Below the pieces are notes generated by a model that made no database searches, had not been told where the DNA came from, and saw nothing but the letters and a program-made list of their open reading frames with translations. Below, piece after piece: positions 22,176 through 32,700 of a DNA stretch of 64,000 bases. Positions within the stretch are counted from its first letter, which is position 1. Each line of letters begins with the position of its first letter. The position numbers were made by a program, and so were the translations under genes. The DNA is from Prorocentrum cordatum (Eukaryota; Sar; Dinophyceae; Prorocentrales; Prorocentraceae), in contig CAUYUJ010016349.1 of NCBI GenBank assembly GCA_963575745.1, positions 198,902 to 262,901 on the forward strand, given 5' to 3'.

Positions 22176-22330
22176 TGCGCGCAGGCGTGGCGCGAGGCCG
22201 CCCAAGCGGCGGCGCGTCGGGCCTGGGCCCGTCGCAGCCGCCCGCGGGGGGCAGCCTCGCGCCGCGCCGCTCCCACCGACGGCGGCAGCAGGCGGGGTCG
22301 AGGCCCTGCACGCGCGGCTCGATTTGTGGG
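22176..22330 (+). repeat. YR element split direct repeat B2, right end of element
   Basis: A copy of B1. After ...GGCTCGATTTGTGG the sequence changes to the flank (GCCGGACATGTTC), which fixes the right border at about 22,330. Confidence 0.92.
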
Positions 22331-22569
22331 CCGGACATGTTCAACAAAGTTCCCAGAGTTTTTCACATGCACCCCCGGAGAATTTTTCCAGAGTCGCGCG
22401 TGATTTGCCGCGCCAGGTTTTTGGAAATCCGCCGAGGCGCGCGGCGCGCGGCGGCGGGCGAGGGGGCGGCGCCCCGCCGCCCCCCCCGCGCTCGGCAACG
22501 AGAAGGGGGATCAGCAAGTGCCGCATAGCCCCCCGCGGGCGACCGCTCGATTGCGAATGGGTGACCGAC
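22331..22569. other. right flank of the YR element
   Basis: No gene. It contains TTTTTCxxAGAG-like words similar to those in the left flank. Confidence 0.4.
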
Positions 22570-23140
22570 CGGCGGCGCCAGCCAGAGCAAGAAATACTCG
22601 ACGCAAAGTGCACCCCAGGCGAAATCCCGGAATCCCTGGAACGTATCAATAACACGCTGCGTCAATATATTCTTCTCGCCCTAGTCCAAGAGCAGGCGAA
22701 ACATCAACTAGAGGGGGCTAATCCCGTCTATGAGGCGCCTCCTCCTGGCATCCGCACCAGCGCGCGCAGGTCGCCTGGCCCTGCGGCTCCTCCGCAGGCA
22801 AATCCGCCCGACGTTGGCAGCAGCGCCGGCGCGTCTAAGCGTTGGCCAGCCCCGCCAATGCCCGCCACCTGTTCAATTGGAGGTCGCGCTGCAACGGATG
22901 CGGGGGAAAGGATTGCCATGGGAAATGGCGCCGATCCTGGTTTAACCAGGGCCGGCAGCGCTGGCTCGAGCACGGGGCATGCAGGGGGCCCGAAGGAGGT
23001 CCAACCGGCAGTGTCAGGGCAAGCAGTTTGCTCGCCATCGATATTGCCACGCGCGGCTGACACTCGGGATTTGGGGGGAACGCGCGCAGCTGCGCTCGAG
23101 GAAACGGCTCCCATGATAAGGTCTCTCGTGGCAGTGTAGA
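22570..23140 (+). pseudogene. gag-like coding fragments, unknown
   Basis: One plus frame encodes a helical segment (EIPESLERINNTLRQYILLA, continuing VQEQAKHQLEGANPVYEAPP) followed by a Pro/Gly/Ala-rich region to a stop at 23,137. An overlapping frame near 22,880-22,920 carries RCNGCGGKDCHGKWRRSW, which resembles a damaged retroviral-type zinc knuckle (Cys and His present, spacing not canonical). Helical domain, Pro linker and Cys/His/basic tail fit a gag-like protein of a retroelement. I see no RT nearby. Confidence 0.3.
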
Positions 23141-23980
23141 CGTTGCAATTCCCTTGCGCGAGGTTGGGCGAAGTTAATCGGGCGCAAATAGCGATGCCGA
23201 GCGTTGTCGACTTCGTCCTTGACCCCCCCTGATGAAACGCGAGGAAATTCAGGTTGTTTCTGCCAAGTCCGCCCAGCTTTACAAAAAGAGACTCCTGAAG
23301 GCCATCGGCGGCGAAGGAGAAGGGGAACTTGAAAGCAGCGCGGCGCATTTGCATTCGAATCTTCCGATCAAAGAGTATATGATTTGTGAAAGGCTCGTGC
23401 CGGTAGGCATTTAAAGCGCGTTCGAAGAGGGGGCCGTTCTCTCACCTGATGCTCGAAGAGATGAAGGAGGCGTTGAAATGCTAGTGTCTGCGTCTGCGGA
23501 CGCGCCCAGTTCGGCTTCCGATATCGCGGGGCGCCGGACGTAGAGGGCCCGGGGCTTATGGCCGCGGATGAAGGGGGCGGCGCCGGTTCAACAGGCGATG
23601 CGCGCGGCCCAGCAGTTGATGCCCCGTTGGGAGTGAATGCGGGGGTCGGGCGCATTGCCCCGGCAATGGTGTCTCTATCGGCCATGCCTGGGCGACGCAT
23701 CCTCGATTGCCCTGTTCGGCGGGGGAACCAATTGAAGCTCCCCACCTGCGCCCGAGCGCGAGATTCGAGGGTGAACGAAGCATGGGGGCGGGGGGGCGGG
23801 GAAGGGCGACGAAGGCAACTTGCGCTGACGGCGCAAGAAGAAACAGTTTGAAGAAACGAAATCGGCAAGGTGAGTGTCAAATCTGCCCAGCCAATCTGAC
23901 GCGCGGAACGCTGCGCCTCAGTTTCGGGGATCTTGAGGGCCAGGGCGATATGGGAATTCGCATGATGAGGGAAAGCAAAG
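23141..23980. other. unassigned
   Basis: No supportable gene. A short frame at 23,232-23,414 (KREEIQVVSAKSAQLYKKRL) looks protein-like but is isolated. Confidence 0.4.
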
Positions 23981-24160
23981 TGTGAGTTCACATTCTGGGA
24001 GAAGGGGAAATCTGGATTCACATGTTGGGAAATGTGTATTCACATGTTGTAGTTTTGAATCGGAATCTTTATGAAGTGGCCAAAATGTGAATTCACATTT
24101 TGAGAGCAAGGAGAATGTGAATTCACATTTTGGGAACAACGAACATGTGAGCTCACATGT
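23981..24160. repeat. array of TGTGA/TCACA palindromes
   Basis: At least four near-perfect palindromes spaced irregularly: TGTGAGTTCACA (23,981-23,992), AATGTGTATTCACATGTT (24,031-24,048), AAAATGTGAATTCACATTTT (24,082-24,101), AATGTGAATTCACATTTT (24,114-24,131) and ACATGTGAGCTCACATGT (24,143-24,160). A half-decayed copy (TCTGGATTCACATG) is at 24,011. The spacers are AGAG/GGGA-rich. Confidence 0.85.
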
Positions 24161-24879
24161 TAGGGGCATCGCGGGGCCCATTCCAAATCTGTCTCAGGGG
24201 TAAACAAGTCATGAGTTGGGAACGCACGCGATCATCAATCGCACAAACAAGACACACTTGCATTCCACTTCGCCGCCCCACGCGCGATATGCAAGAACGC
24301 CCGCGCGCGTGAACGATCATGGATGGACGCCGCGTTTGCTCGCGCGGGCAACGCGCGGGCACGAGCGACTGGCCATCCATGACCTCCAACATTGGATGCT
24401 AAGCGTACCCGATCACATGCATGAGGACCCATTGCAGCCATTCAGACTCCATTGCGGATCCCCCGTTGCAGACCCCTTCTTTCGCCCTCCAACCCCGAAG
24501 CCTGCGTTTGTGTACCCGGCTGAATCACTGGCCAGAGATGCAAGCGACGTGGCGCTGGGCCGGGGTGCTGCCCCGGGTGCTTCTGCGGGTCAACCGCGCC
24601 TGGGAGAGGTTGTCAAGTCTGGAGAAAAATTTCGCATCATATCCGTCGTGGATCGCGGCGAGAAGAGGGCATGGGCCCCGGGAAAAGGGCTCGCAGCAAT
24701 CAGAGCGACTCCGAACCAAACGAAATTGAGCGCTGGTTGGGCCCTTTGTGTTGGGCCCATGTCCAATGATTTTACAGCCATCAGGAAGATTGCATTCCAA
24801 GCGTTGCGCGGTGCAGCCCTTCTTGCCCAGGGCCCCGCATTTGCATCATTGAACATGCATTCGAGAGAGAGGGATAGAA

Positions 24880-24880
<1 letters not shown>
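24161..24880. other. unassigned
   Basis: No supportable gene. Plus frames over 24,216-25,070 are open but lack domain features. Confidence 0.4.
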
Positions 24881-24964
<84 letters not shown>

Positions 24965-24972
24965 AACAGAGA
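24881..24972. repeat. GA microsatellite
   Basis: A (GA)n tract with AAAG and AAACAG interruptions at its right end. Confidence 0.95.
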
Positions 24973-25617
24973 GATATGTACTGTCCAGAAAGTGGTTCGA
25001 CACATTCGAGCATAATGGGGATCTGACGAGATTGTTGACGACGATTGGTGCGACAAGCTGGCGGGCTTAGCCCCGCTCTCTCCCTGCCAATCTCGCAGCG
25101 ATAATGAGAGGGGGCGCTGGCGCGGAAGAGTTTCGGGGAACGCTCGGCCAACGGGAGAGCGGGAAGGCCAGGTCCATGGAACATGTATTGTGCATCTTCT
25201 CAGGCGCTGTTCGCGCCGTGTCAGAAATTCGGGGTGGTTGTGTTCGCACAGTGTCATCCTGTGTCAAATCCACAGGGGTAGATCGCCAGATTTCGGTTCT
25301 GGCGATGCGCGGGATATCCTGGCCATCGCCAAATTGCGCCCTGATTTGGGGTAACCAGGCAAAGGATTATCATTTGCTTGGCAACGACATGCGACAGTTA
25401 TGGGCGCATGCACGCGAGAGCAAGAACTTGTCAAATTACGCATTGCGGAGGACATGGGTCGAATGTTTGCGACGCATCCACATAACTACATCAGCATGCC
25501 ATCTTCTCGCGGCCGGCTGTTGTATGTCACGTCGAAGAATGCCGCGTTCCAATCGCAATCGGCTGGCGCGCGCTGCCCTGCGAGGAATGATGGATTGCTT
25601 GCAAGCCTGATTGCAAC

Positions 25618-26669
25618 TTGTCGCGGCTGCTTCCCGCGATGGAATATGGTTCATCCGAGGTCGATAACGGCGTGATCCCCCGCTGGCTTAGCTCGCGGGG
25701 GCAATCCGTCGATGGCGGCCCACGGTCAGCAGCTGCACATTCTGAGCGTACCGAACGTTCGTTGTTAGGGGAATTGGACCCAGAGATGGCTGGCGAGTTT
25801 TGGATCGCACGCCCTGAGCACCAAACACGGTGGGAGAGCATTCTGGTTTTCCACGACAAGGTACAACTGAACAAGATTCCGGGCGACTCCAGACAGGGCG
25901 TAAGTGGGTTTATGTTTCCAAGGGTGTCGCCTTTCAACGCGATGAAGATGCTCCGGGGGCATCGCGGGTTAAGTTGTTCGACCTTAGTTTGGCCAACTTA
26001 GAAATCGTGTTTGATCCCGATTCTCATTCTAACGCTGATCTTCATTCCGACGATCAAATCCGCCCGTCTGGCGGCGATGGCTCCATTCAGGATGCAGAGC
26101 GCGAGTTTTACAATCGTCCATTGACTGATGACGGGGCGATATGTCTGCGCGAATTTGTTAACATTTCCCGCCGCGCAACACGACCGTCTCGAGGCCCCGA
26201 AACGCGCGCGCGCGTCGCGAACCGCAGCCGATGGCAAAGGCCGGTTTCTGTCGAGAGGCGAGGTCTCGCGCGACATGTTCAATCCAGACACGCGAATTTT
26301 ACAGTCACGAAGAGGCGCGCGCTGCGGGGCAACTCTTCGCCGGTTGCCAATTTCAATTTGCGGGGGCATGACGAACGACGCCAGAGGCGGTGGACTGCAA
26401 CATTGGACGCGCGACTCATACAATTCAGAGCAGGTATTACTCTCTTCGCCAAAGAACCCGGGTCAGTTCCATCGTGGAGGGCCGGGGGAGCTAACGACAA
26501 GCCGCCCGCGCGCCGCGAGTCGCGCTGCCGTTGCCGAATGGAATGGGGGATCTGGGAGGGGGAATTGACGGCGGATGGCGCTGCCCCCCCGCTGCCACCT
26601 GGCTGGTGGGGAGTCATTAGCGGGCCCGACAGATCATGTGGGCGAGGCTCATCCATCGCCTGCGCTTGA
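25618..26669 (+). pseudogene. decayed coding region, unknown
   Basis: A frame from about 25,618 (SERTERSLLGELDPEMAGEF, then WIARPEHQTRWESILVFHDK) hands over near 25,880 to a second plus frame. That one reads GRKWVYVSKGVAFQRDEDAP, VKLFDLSLANLEIVFDPDSH and REFYNRPLTDDGAICLREFV, then an Arg-rich stretch, with a stop at 26,667-26,669. Both have natural composition, so a frameshift within one gene is likely. I recognise no domain. Confidence 0.3.
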
Positions 26670-26701
26670 TTCGCTAACGGGTTGCCCGGTAGTGAATATA
26701 A

Positions 26702-27369
26702 ATGGGGTTTCGGGACCGCCCTCGTCGCGCGTCGAAATCAATTGCGAGGCGAGAAGATGTTTTGACGGGCCTGGGGCCCATTCAAGCAATCTTTTATGGA
26801 AAAGACATGTCTTCGATGAGTCCAGATGCGCAGGATGCTCAACATCCCGCGGTTGTCCCGCTCGTCGAATCACGAGACGACGGGGGCGACATACGTGATC
26901 AGTTCCTATTCAATCTTGCCCGTGCGGAGGCGAACTTTGCCAAATGTAAAACAGTGGTGGATGATCTTGATGACAGAGGACACGTTGAGACTTGATGGCG
27001 AGATCCAGTGGTTTTTTTTTCTACTGACCACACTGCGGTGGTTGCCGCTAGAACATATGCAAATGCGGCAGAGAAGGTTGCACGTCAATACGTGGAATAC
27101 CTATGTCGCAGCTTTCTATTTGACAATGTCTTTGACAGAAAGATCAGTGATCATCCGCGTGAAGTGAGGTCATTCAGGACCTCTGGCAATTTTTGCGGAC
27201 ATGCATCGCAGGCTACATTGCAGGGCAACGGTGCGTGGCTTTCCTGGACGGACCAGTCGACTCGGACGATTTACGCGGGCCAGGACATTGTCCCAGACAG
27301 AGGAGGAGAGGCGCTCTTTTCAGTAGACGCAGAGATGAGAGGCGGTCCGATTTTTCATTGGGTAGAGTA
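26702..27369 (+). pseudogene. decayed coding region, unknown
   Basis: From about 26,702 the frame encodes MSSMSPDAQDAQHPAVVPLV, then DQFLFNLARAEANFAKCKTV and VDDLDDRGHVET before a stop near 26,993. A T-rich run (27,010-27,021) follows. The next frame reads STDHTAVVAARTYANAAEKV, then ARQYVEYLCRSFLFDNVFDR, to a stop at 27,367-27,369. Composition and alanine-rich helices suggest one gene with a frame shift at the T run. Function is unknown. Confidence 0.35.
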
Positions 27370-28659
27370 ATGCAGACATGCTTTGGGGTCTTACTTTAAG
27401 ATCTGAGATGCGGAACGCCTCGCGATTGATCCAGGCCTGAATCATCGCATTCGAGGGCCAGGTCGAGTCGGAGGAAGAGATGACTGGCGAACGCGCTGAA
27501 TTTTGGGATACATTGATAGCCGAGCACGATCACAATGCCAGCGCGGTTGCATTCTGACTTTCGCGAGCGTAGAGAATGCGCGGATTACCCGATATCGGTT
27601 CAACCGGTATCGGAATTCAACGGATGTTGAGATGCAAGTTGGCACAGTTATTGCGTAAGTTCAGGCGCACATTGACCTTCGAGCTCAGAACTCACCCAGT
27701 GTTGTTGATGCAGAACCAGCGGTGCAAGCTGGCGGAGTGCCCATTGATGGTAGCATTGGGTCGATGAGCGCTATGGGGGGCGCTGCTGGCTCAGCCAGCG
27801 GCGCCACTCATGTCGGGCCATGAGAAGCAATGGAAACACTGCCTGCAGCTAGCGAGGCCGCGGCTCAGCCAGTGACCACCTGTCTTCCAAAATGCTGCGG
27901 CGCTGCCGCCTGCGCCGATGGACGCGGCCGCTGATGGGCAGCACCTCCAGCGGCCTTCGCCGCCTGGGCAGCTGCCGCGCCGTTCTGCGCTGCCGACGCC
28001 GCCGTCGGCGCCAAGGGGCCGGCGCTGCGGCTCGCGCGCGCGAGGGCATGTCGCCGCGCCCTGGCCCCCTTGGCGCCGCTGCCCCCAGACGTGGCAATTG
28101 GGCCGACTATGCACATGCCGAAGCAGATGAGTTGTGGGCAGGAAGACGGGGACGTTCCATGCATGCCGATGGAGCTCATGCGCGCCGTCGCCGAGCTCGC
28201 TCAGATATTCGCAGGCACCGCGATTCCACGAATGCTGGTAGCTGGGACACATCCCTGCATTATCGCTCGAGAAACAGAGATGACTGGGTCTTCGGCACCA
28301 CTGGGCAGAGAAGGCAGCTTTGGCGCGCCATCGACTGCAGCGGGCATGTCAGCCGTCGGTGAGCGCAGAGAAAGAGACGAGTCCGGTTCAACCTGCATTT
28401 CCCCTACCTGCCCGAAATGATCGCGACAAAGTCTCAGATCCCGAACATTAGCATTCCCTTTGAATGCGGAGCGCTGTTCAGGCGTGGGATTCGTCGGTCT
28501 GCTTCGGCCCTCCTGAAGGGAGCTCTTGCGATAGTAGCTAGCACCCCGCTCTCGGCGCCGCGAAAGGTTTTTGGGGGTTGGCGCCGGGGGGGCCAAAGTG
28601 TCCGGGGGGGCCGCGAACGCGCGGAGCTCCGAAGGGAGTCGAATACATGGGCCTACGCA
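27370..28659. other. unassigned; weak coding traces
   Basis: A plus frame near 28,070-28,420 (MELMRAVAELAQIFAGTAIP) looks protein-like for about 50 residues. The rest is G/C-rich without structure. No domain. Confidence 0.35.
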
Positions 28660-28880
28660 TCCCGCCGCGGGGGGAGTTGATTAGCATCTTCCTCAGCTGC
28701 CCCTGTGCCGCTGCCGCCGCTCGCAGTCGCCGCGCCATTTTGTGTTTCCGCAGCTATAGCCGCACTGGTTCAAATGACAATTCTGGCACCGCGGGCCAGC
28801 CGACGCGCGCAAAAGGGAGCGCGGCCGGTCGTCGCCGCGTCGTCGCCCCCATTTTCCCGCGTGAACTTATCCTTTACAAA
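28660..28880 (+). repeat. further copy of the 4.66-4.85 kb intergenic cassette
   Basis: CCGCCGCGGGGGGAGT (28,662) followed by GCATCTTCCTCAG, and later AAAAGGGAGCGCGGCCGGTCG and GTCGTCG..CCCCC. The order is the same as at 4661-4850 and 6401-6660. 28,761-28,793 (CACTGGTTCAAATG) also matches 8133-8158. Confidence 0.4.
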
Positions 28881-29159
28881 ACCGTTTTCCGGATATCACC
28901 GCCATGTCGATGTGACAGGCCCATAGCAGAAACGATACCGTTATTGCATCTTTTTCAAACACCACATTTGCTGAGGATCCCGGTCTTCTGCTAAATATTT
29001 GACCGAGCTATGAGGTTCCCTCGGAGCTTCGATTCTGGCCCCGATGCCTGGCATGGGGTGGCGAGGAGAAGGCTTGGGAAAGGGGGGGGCGGCCCGGTCC
29101 CAGCGCACTCGTTGGAGGAAACGCAAGCATGAATCACGGCGCGCCGGGCGCGCCTTTCG

Positions 29160-29445
29160 GGGGCAACGATGGGGCGACAACGACGAGAACGACGACGAGA
29201 ACGATGACGGTGACGAGGGCGAGGGCGACGACGAGGACGAGGACGATGGACGGCGACGTGGACGATGTCGGCGACGTGGGCGACGACGAGGACGAGGACG
29301 ACGGCGAGGACGACGGCGACGACGACGACGACGAGGACGAAGCCGAGGACGGGGGCGAGGGCGAAGGCGAGGGCGAGGGCGAGGGCGAGGGCGAGGACGA
29401 GGGCGAGGGTAGGACGAGGACAACGACGACGACGACGACGACGGC
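29160..29445. repeat. GAC/GAG-GGC minisatellite
   Basis: A degenerate trinucleotide/hexanucleotide array (GACGAGGACGAC, GAGGGCGAGGGC). It produces long Asp/Glu/Gly or Arg/Pro frames on every reading that I do not treat as genes. Confidence 0.9.
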
Positions 29446-31620
29446 GCTGACGGGTGTGGCTTCCGTGCGGACTCGGCGCATTCCATCCCCAAGTTATGCG
29501 GCATTGGTCTCATGGTTCGGGGTAAATGTTTCTCGATGCGTGGATCTGCTGCAAGGTGCCAGATCCACGGATCCGTAATATGTCCTGCTGTTTGGTGGCC
29601 CACTTTCGCTTCCTCGTCACACATGTATGTCCACGTTTCGATCCGGTCGATGCTTGGCACGCCCTTTCTGAGGGCGATGACCTTGTTTCCAGCAGAGGGG
29701 TCGATTCGATCCATATGCGATCAGTGGCAGCTTTGACATGCTGGCAGCCCTTTCCGTTTTCCTCCTCGATCCTGATGCGCGTCTTGAGGCTGATTTTGGG
29801 TTCGTGTATTTTCAATGACGCCATACCCAAAGCGATCAATCTTCTTTTAAGTGCACCCCAAAAACCATACCCAAACCGACCATACCCAGAACAACCACTC
29901 ACCAATGATTCGTGCATGGCCCAAAGCATTCGCCGTACATTTTATTCGCACGCCCGACGACCCCACACGCCCGCTTTGCGCAATCAGGCTTCGCATGATT
30001 TCCTCAAGGGAACCCACGCCTGATTCACAGGCATGCCGCTGATACTCCTTCTGCCAGTTGTCCTTGTCGGGGGTTGCTAAAGGTGCCCCTGACCCAAGGA
30101 ACCCCCAGTTTTTCGCATAATTTTGGAGCCCCTGGAGGCCGTGGGGCCCTCCTTGGAAATCCTCGGGGCACCTTGGACCATGGTCACTTCTAGCATCTAG
30201 CAACATCCGATCCTGCGGCCAAATCCTCCCACGGCCCACCCTTGGCCGCCGCTCCTGGCTTGGGCCTGGGCCCCTTCGAGCGGAGCGGCAGGGGCTCGCC
30301 GACTCCATCAAGTGGCTCGGGAAGAACGTCAGCGTGAAGACCTGCAGCCCGCAGTCCTTCCCTCCAGGCTCCTCCCCTCGCGCGCCCCAGGCGCGCATGG
30401 GAGCGGGATGGGGGGGGGAGATTGGCGGAAGGAGGGAAGCGAAACGAAAGCACAGCCCAGACGCTGAAACAGGGACCGTTCTGGCTGAAGGATGGTCTCT
30501 GGTTGGAGTCGGCTGGGGGTTTGCGGTGGGCTGGTTTGGGTCAGCAGGAAGGGGGGCAGGTTCGAGGAGCTGGGTTCGACGAGTTTTTTTTGATTCCGGT
30601 CTCCAGTGGCCGTTCTCGGGCCCACAGATCGTAAAAAACGGATCCGGGGTAAACGCTGCTCCAGTTGGACCCCTAGAGGGGAAACGGGACACATTTTGAG
30701 TGGATTTGCCTTCATCCCTTCCCCCCTCTGGACCGATTGATTCCGTCGAGACCCAACCAACTCAGACCCGCTGAAAAAGTATGGTTGCCTGGCCGTTTTT
30801 CAGATTTCGGCAGGGGATTCTGTTCGTGGCCGATGCTCGCAGTGGCCAGAAGCGCTCGTTCGCTCCTTATTCAGCGTTCCTGATGGCAGCACGATGGCGG
30901 TCGGGGGAGGGGGATGGAGGAGGGGAGAGACGAGGGAGGGGTCAGCTAGGTGTCCTACCTCTCCCACCCATTCCCTCCCATTGCGCCGACTTTTTCCCAA
31001 ATATCCTTGATTGGGTATTCGTTTTGAATAGAGCACTGCGGTGGCGTCCTCCTTGGTGGCTCAAGGCTCAAGAGGCTCAAGTGACAAAATTGCAGTGCTG
31101 CAGAGGCCTCTTACGTGTACTTGCCTCACGTACCCATACATCCCCACACTTCGTTTTTCTACCGCACATCTTGATTCCGCATCCACAGTTGTTCTCGGTA
31201 GAGGAACATCGTATCGCTTCTCCGTTCTCTTCCAGTTTGCCGGCAAAACCTGCAGCAAAAGCTGCTCTTGTTCACAGCCCGTTGAGCGAGATGGATGGGC
31301 TGGACACGGAACGACCGGAACCAGCAGGACCACCACGCCCAGCAGTAGAACTTGGATTGCCAGCGATGGCCGCCCACGCGCGCGCCAACGGCAATTCAAG
31401 CAGGACATCGTGACCGCTACCGGCGCCGAGGGACCCTTGACTCTGGCATCTATTGGAACGCACACCTAAGACCAATCCAGCAAGACATTGCGGCGACTAA
31501 GCGTCATGGCGTGTCCCGTCGGGACATGCAAGAAGCCACAGAGCCACTCAAAGCTTCAATTGAATAGATTTCCACGCAATTCGAGAACGAGAACGAGGAT
31601 ATGCAAGTACAGCTACCAAT
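29446..31620. other. unassigned
   Basis: 2.2 kb without a supportable gene. 30,890-30,960 is G-rich. 31,058-31,081 contains three GGCTCAAG-type words (GGCTCAAGGCTCAAGAGGCTC), which could be a very worn spliced-leader relic or chance. Confidence 0.4.
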
Positions 31621-32241
31621 ATGGAAAACAGTATGAACGAGCGTTTCGACAAGTACACGCACGACTTGGAACACATAGCATCTTTTACACCACGATCGGC
31701 TTCGGGGAAATCGCATAACTCTGCGGATAATTACCATTACAGTGGCAAGCGCGCAGTTACTGCTGTCCTTTGTAATTTGGACAAGCTTGACGATGACACT
31801 GCGGCTGTCGCTTTTCTCCGCGACAGGTTGTCCATGATGCAGGGCCCCATTCCCAAAAACATTTATTCGAAGGGCGAGTTCAAGAACATGACTTTCGCTG
31901 AATATGCCGACATGCTGGACCGCGACACTGCAGTTGCATTGTTACGGAGGGGGAACATTACGCGGGGCGCAAATCCTGTGTGGGCTTCGCAGGACAGGGA
32001 ACCAACGGAGCGCGCAGCCCGCAATTTCTGTTCTGGCCTCAAGCACATCTTGAATAATGTGTTCAAGAACATCTTGAATAATGACTTAGGCAATCCTTAC
32101 GCGATCAAGGTCACAGATCAGGCCCCCTATCAAGTGTTTGTGGGAGGTGAATTGGCGGTTGCACCGACATCGAAAGGGAGTGGGAAGGCGAATGGAAGTC
32201 CTGGGCCGATCTGCGCAACCACCACCAAATTATCGACCTGA
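31621..32241 (+). CDS. LINE ORF1-like protein
   Basis: The ATG at 31,621 opens a 206-codon frame. It contains GKRAVTAVLCNLDKLDDDTA, IPKNIYSKGEFKNMTFAEYA, RDTAVALLRRGN, NPVWASQDREPTERAARNF and APYQVFVGGELAVAP. The layout (a beta-strand-like VLxNL, YxKG.F.F.EY, VWAS.D, then Y.V.V.GEL) is what I associate with the RRM-like RNA-binding ORF1 of dinoflagellate LINEs. This rests on my recollection of the family. A 24-bp duplication (32,046-32,084) repeats the residues NILNN. ORF1 would package the element RNA. Confidence 0.5.
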   Translation: MENSMNERFDKYTHDLEHIASFTPRSASGKSHNSADNYHYSGKRAVTAVLCNLDKLDDDTAAVAFLRDRLSMMQGPIPKNIYSKGEFKNMTFAEYADMLDRDTAVALLRRGNITRGANPVWASQDREPTERAARNFCSGLKHILNNVFKNILNNDLGNPYAIKVTDQAPYQVFVGGELAVAPTSKGSGKANGSPGPICATTTKLST

Positions 32242-32437
32242 CCCACAAGTGCGACTCTTTGGTACAAAGGGCGTCTTTGGGACTGAAGGGTGGAGGGGAA
32301 AGGAAATCCAAATGAGGCAATCGGAAATAGGAAGCACGGCGGGCATATGCCACCCTGCCGGGGGCCTATGCCACAACGCCGCCAGCGATACAGTACAAAT
32401 TCAGGCATGACGCACTTGCGAGGAGGACTTCGGTGCA

Positions 32438-32700
32438 GGCGAACATGCAGATACAGTTGACAATTCCAACAGATTTCCCGGGTCACGGCAAAGCTACTTA
32501 CAAACCGCTTGTCTCGCCACCGCTTTGTTCTTCAAGATCTTCTCGGGAGCGTATTTTGCAGTATGGTGTGGGCGAACATGCAAATACCATCGACCACCTC
32601 AACATATTTCCGGCTAGGGCAAAGCTACCTACAACCCGGTTGTTTCACCGCTCCTTTGTTCTTCAAGATCTTCTTGGAGTCTTTTTTACATGGACGAGAT
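32438..32700 (+). repeat. 133-bp tandem duplication between LINE ORF1 and ORF2
   Basis: Units start at 32,438 and 32,571 (GGCGAACATGCA) and share AAAGCTAC(T/C)TACAA and TTTGTTCTTCAAGATCTTCT. They are moderately diverged. Confidence 0.85.

Larger units (their letters stand above)
14013..22330 (+). mobile_element. tyrosine-recombinase retrotransposon with split direct repeats (PAT/Ngaro-like, DIRS order)
   Basis: An 8.3-kb element. Gene order is gag-like (15.33-16.88 kb), RT plus RNase H (17.4-19.8 kb), tyrosine recombinase (19.9-21.5 kb). Ends are A1 (14,013-14,379) on the left and B1 (21,641-21,794), A2 (21,794-22,155), B2 (22,176-22,330) on the right. A1-genes-B1A2-B2 is the split-direct-repeat arrangement known from PAT and Ngaro-type elements, which are thought to integrate from a circle joined at B-A. 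No target-site duplication is expected for a YR element and I see none. No methyltransferase domain is visible between RNase H and YR. The repeats are nearly identical, yet all three genes need frame changes. Placement in the DIRS order rests on RT motifs A and C, the RNase H D/E/D residues and the YR R..HxxR..Y residues. Confidence 0.88.

Noticed and set aside
20996-22498. 500-codon minus frame over the recombinase end and split repeats
   Set aside because: Shadow of the YR gene and of A2/B1/B2; it contains no recognisable motif while the plus strand has the YR catalytic residues.
23981-24160. CRISPR array
   Set aside because: The repeated words are palindromes with irregular, similar spacers and no constant repeat length; the genome is eukaryotic.
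29044-29714. Asp/Glu/Gly and Arg/Pro frames on both strands
   Set aside because: Artefacts of the GAC minisatellite.
31058-31081. Three GGCTCAAG-type words suggesting stacked spliced-leader relics
   Set aside because: The CCATTTT part is missing and no gene start follows; too short to separate from chance.
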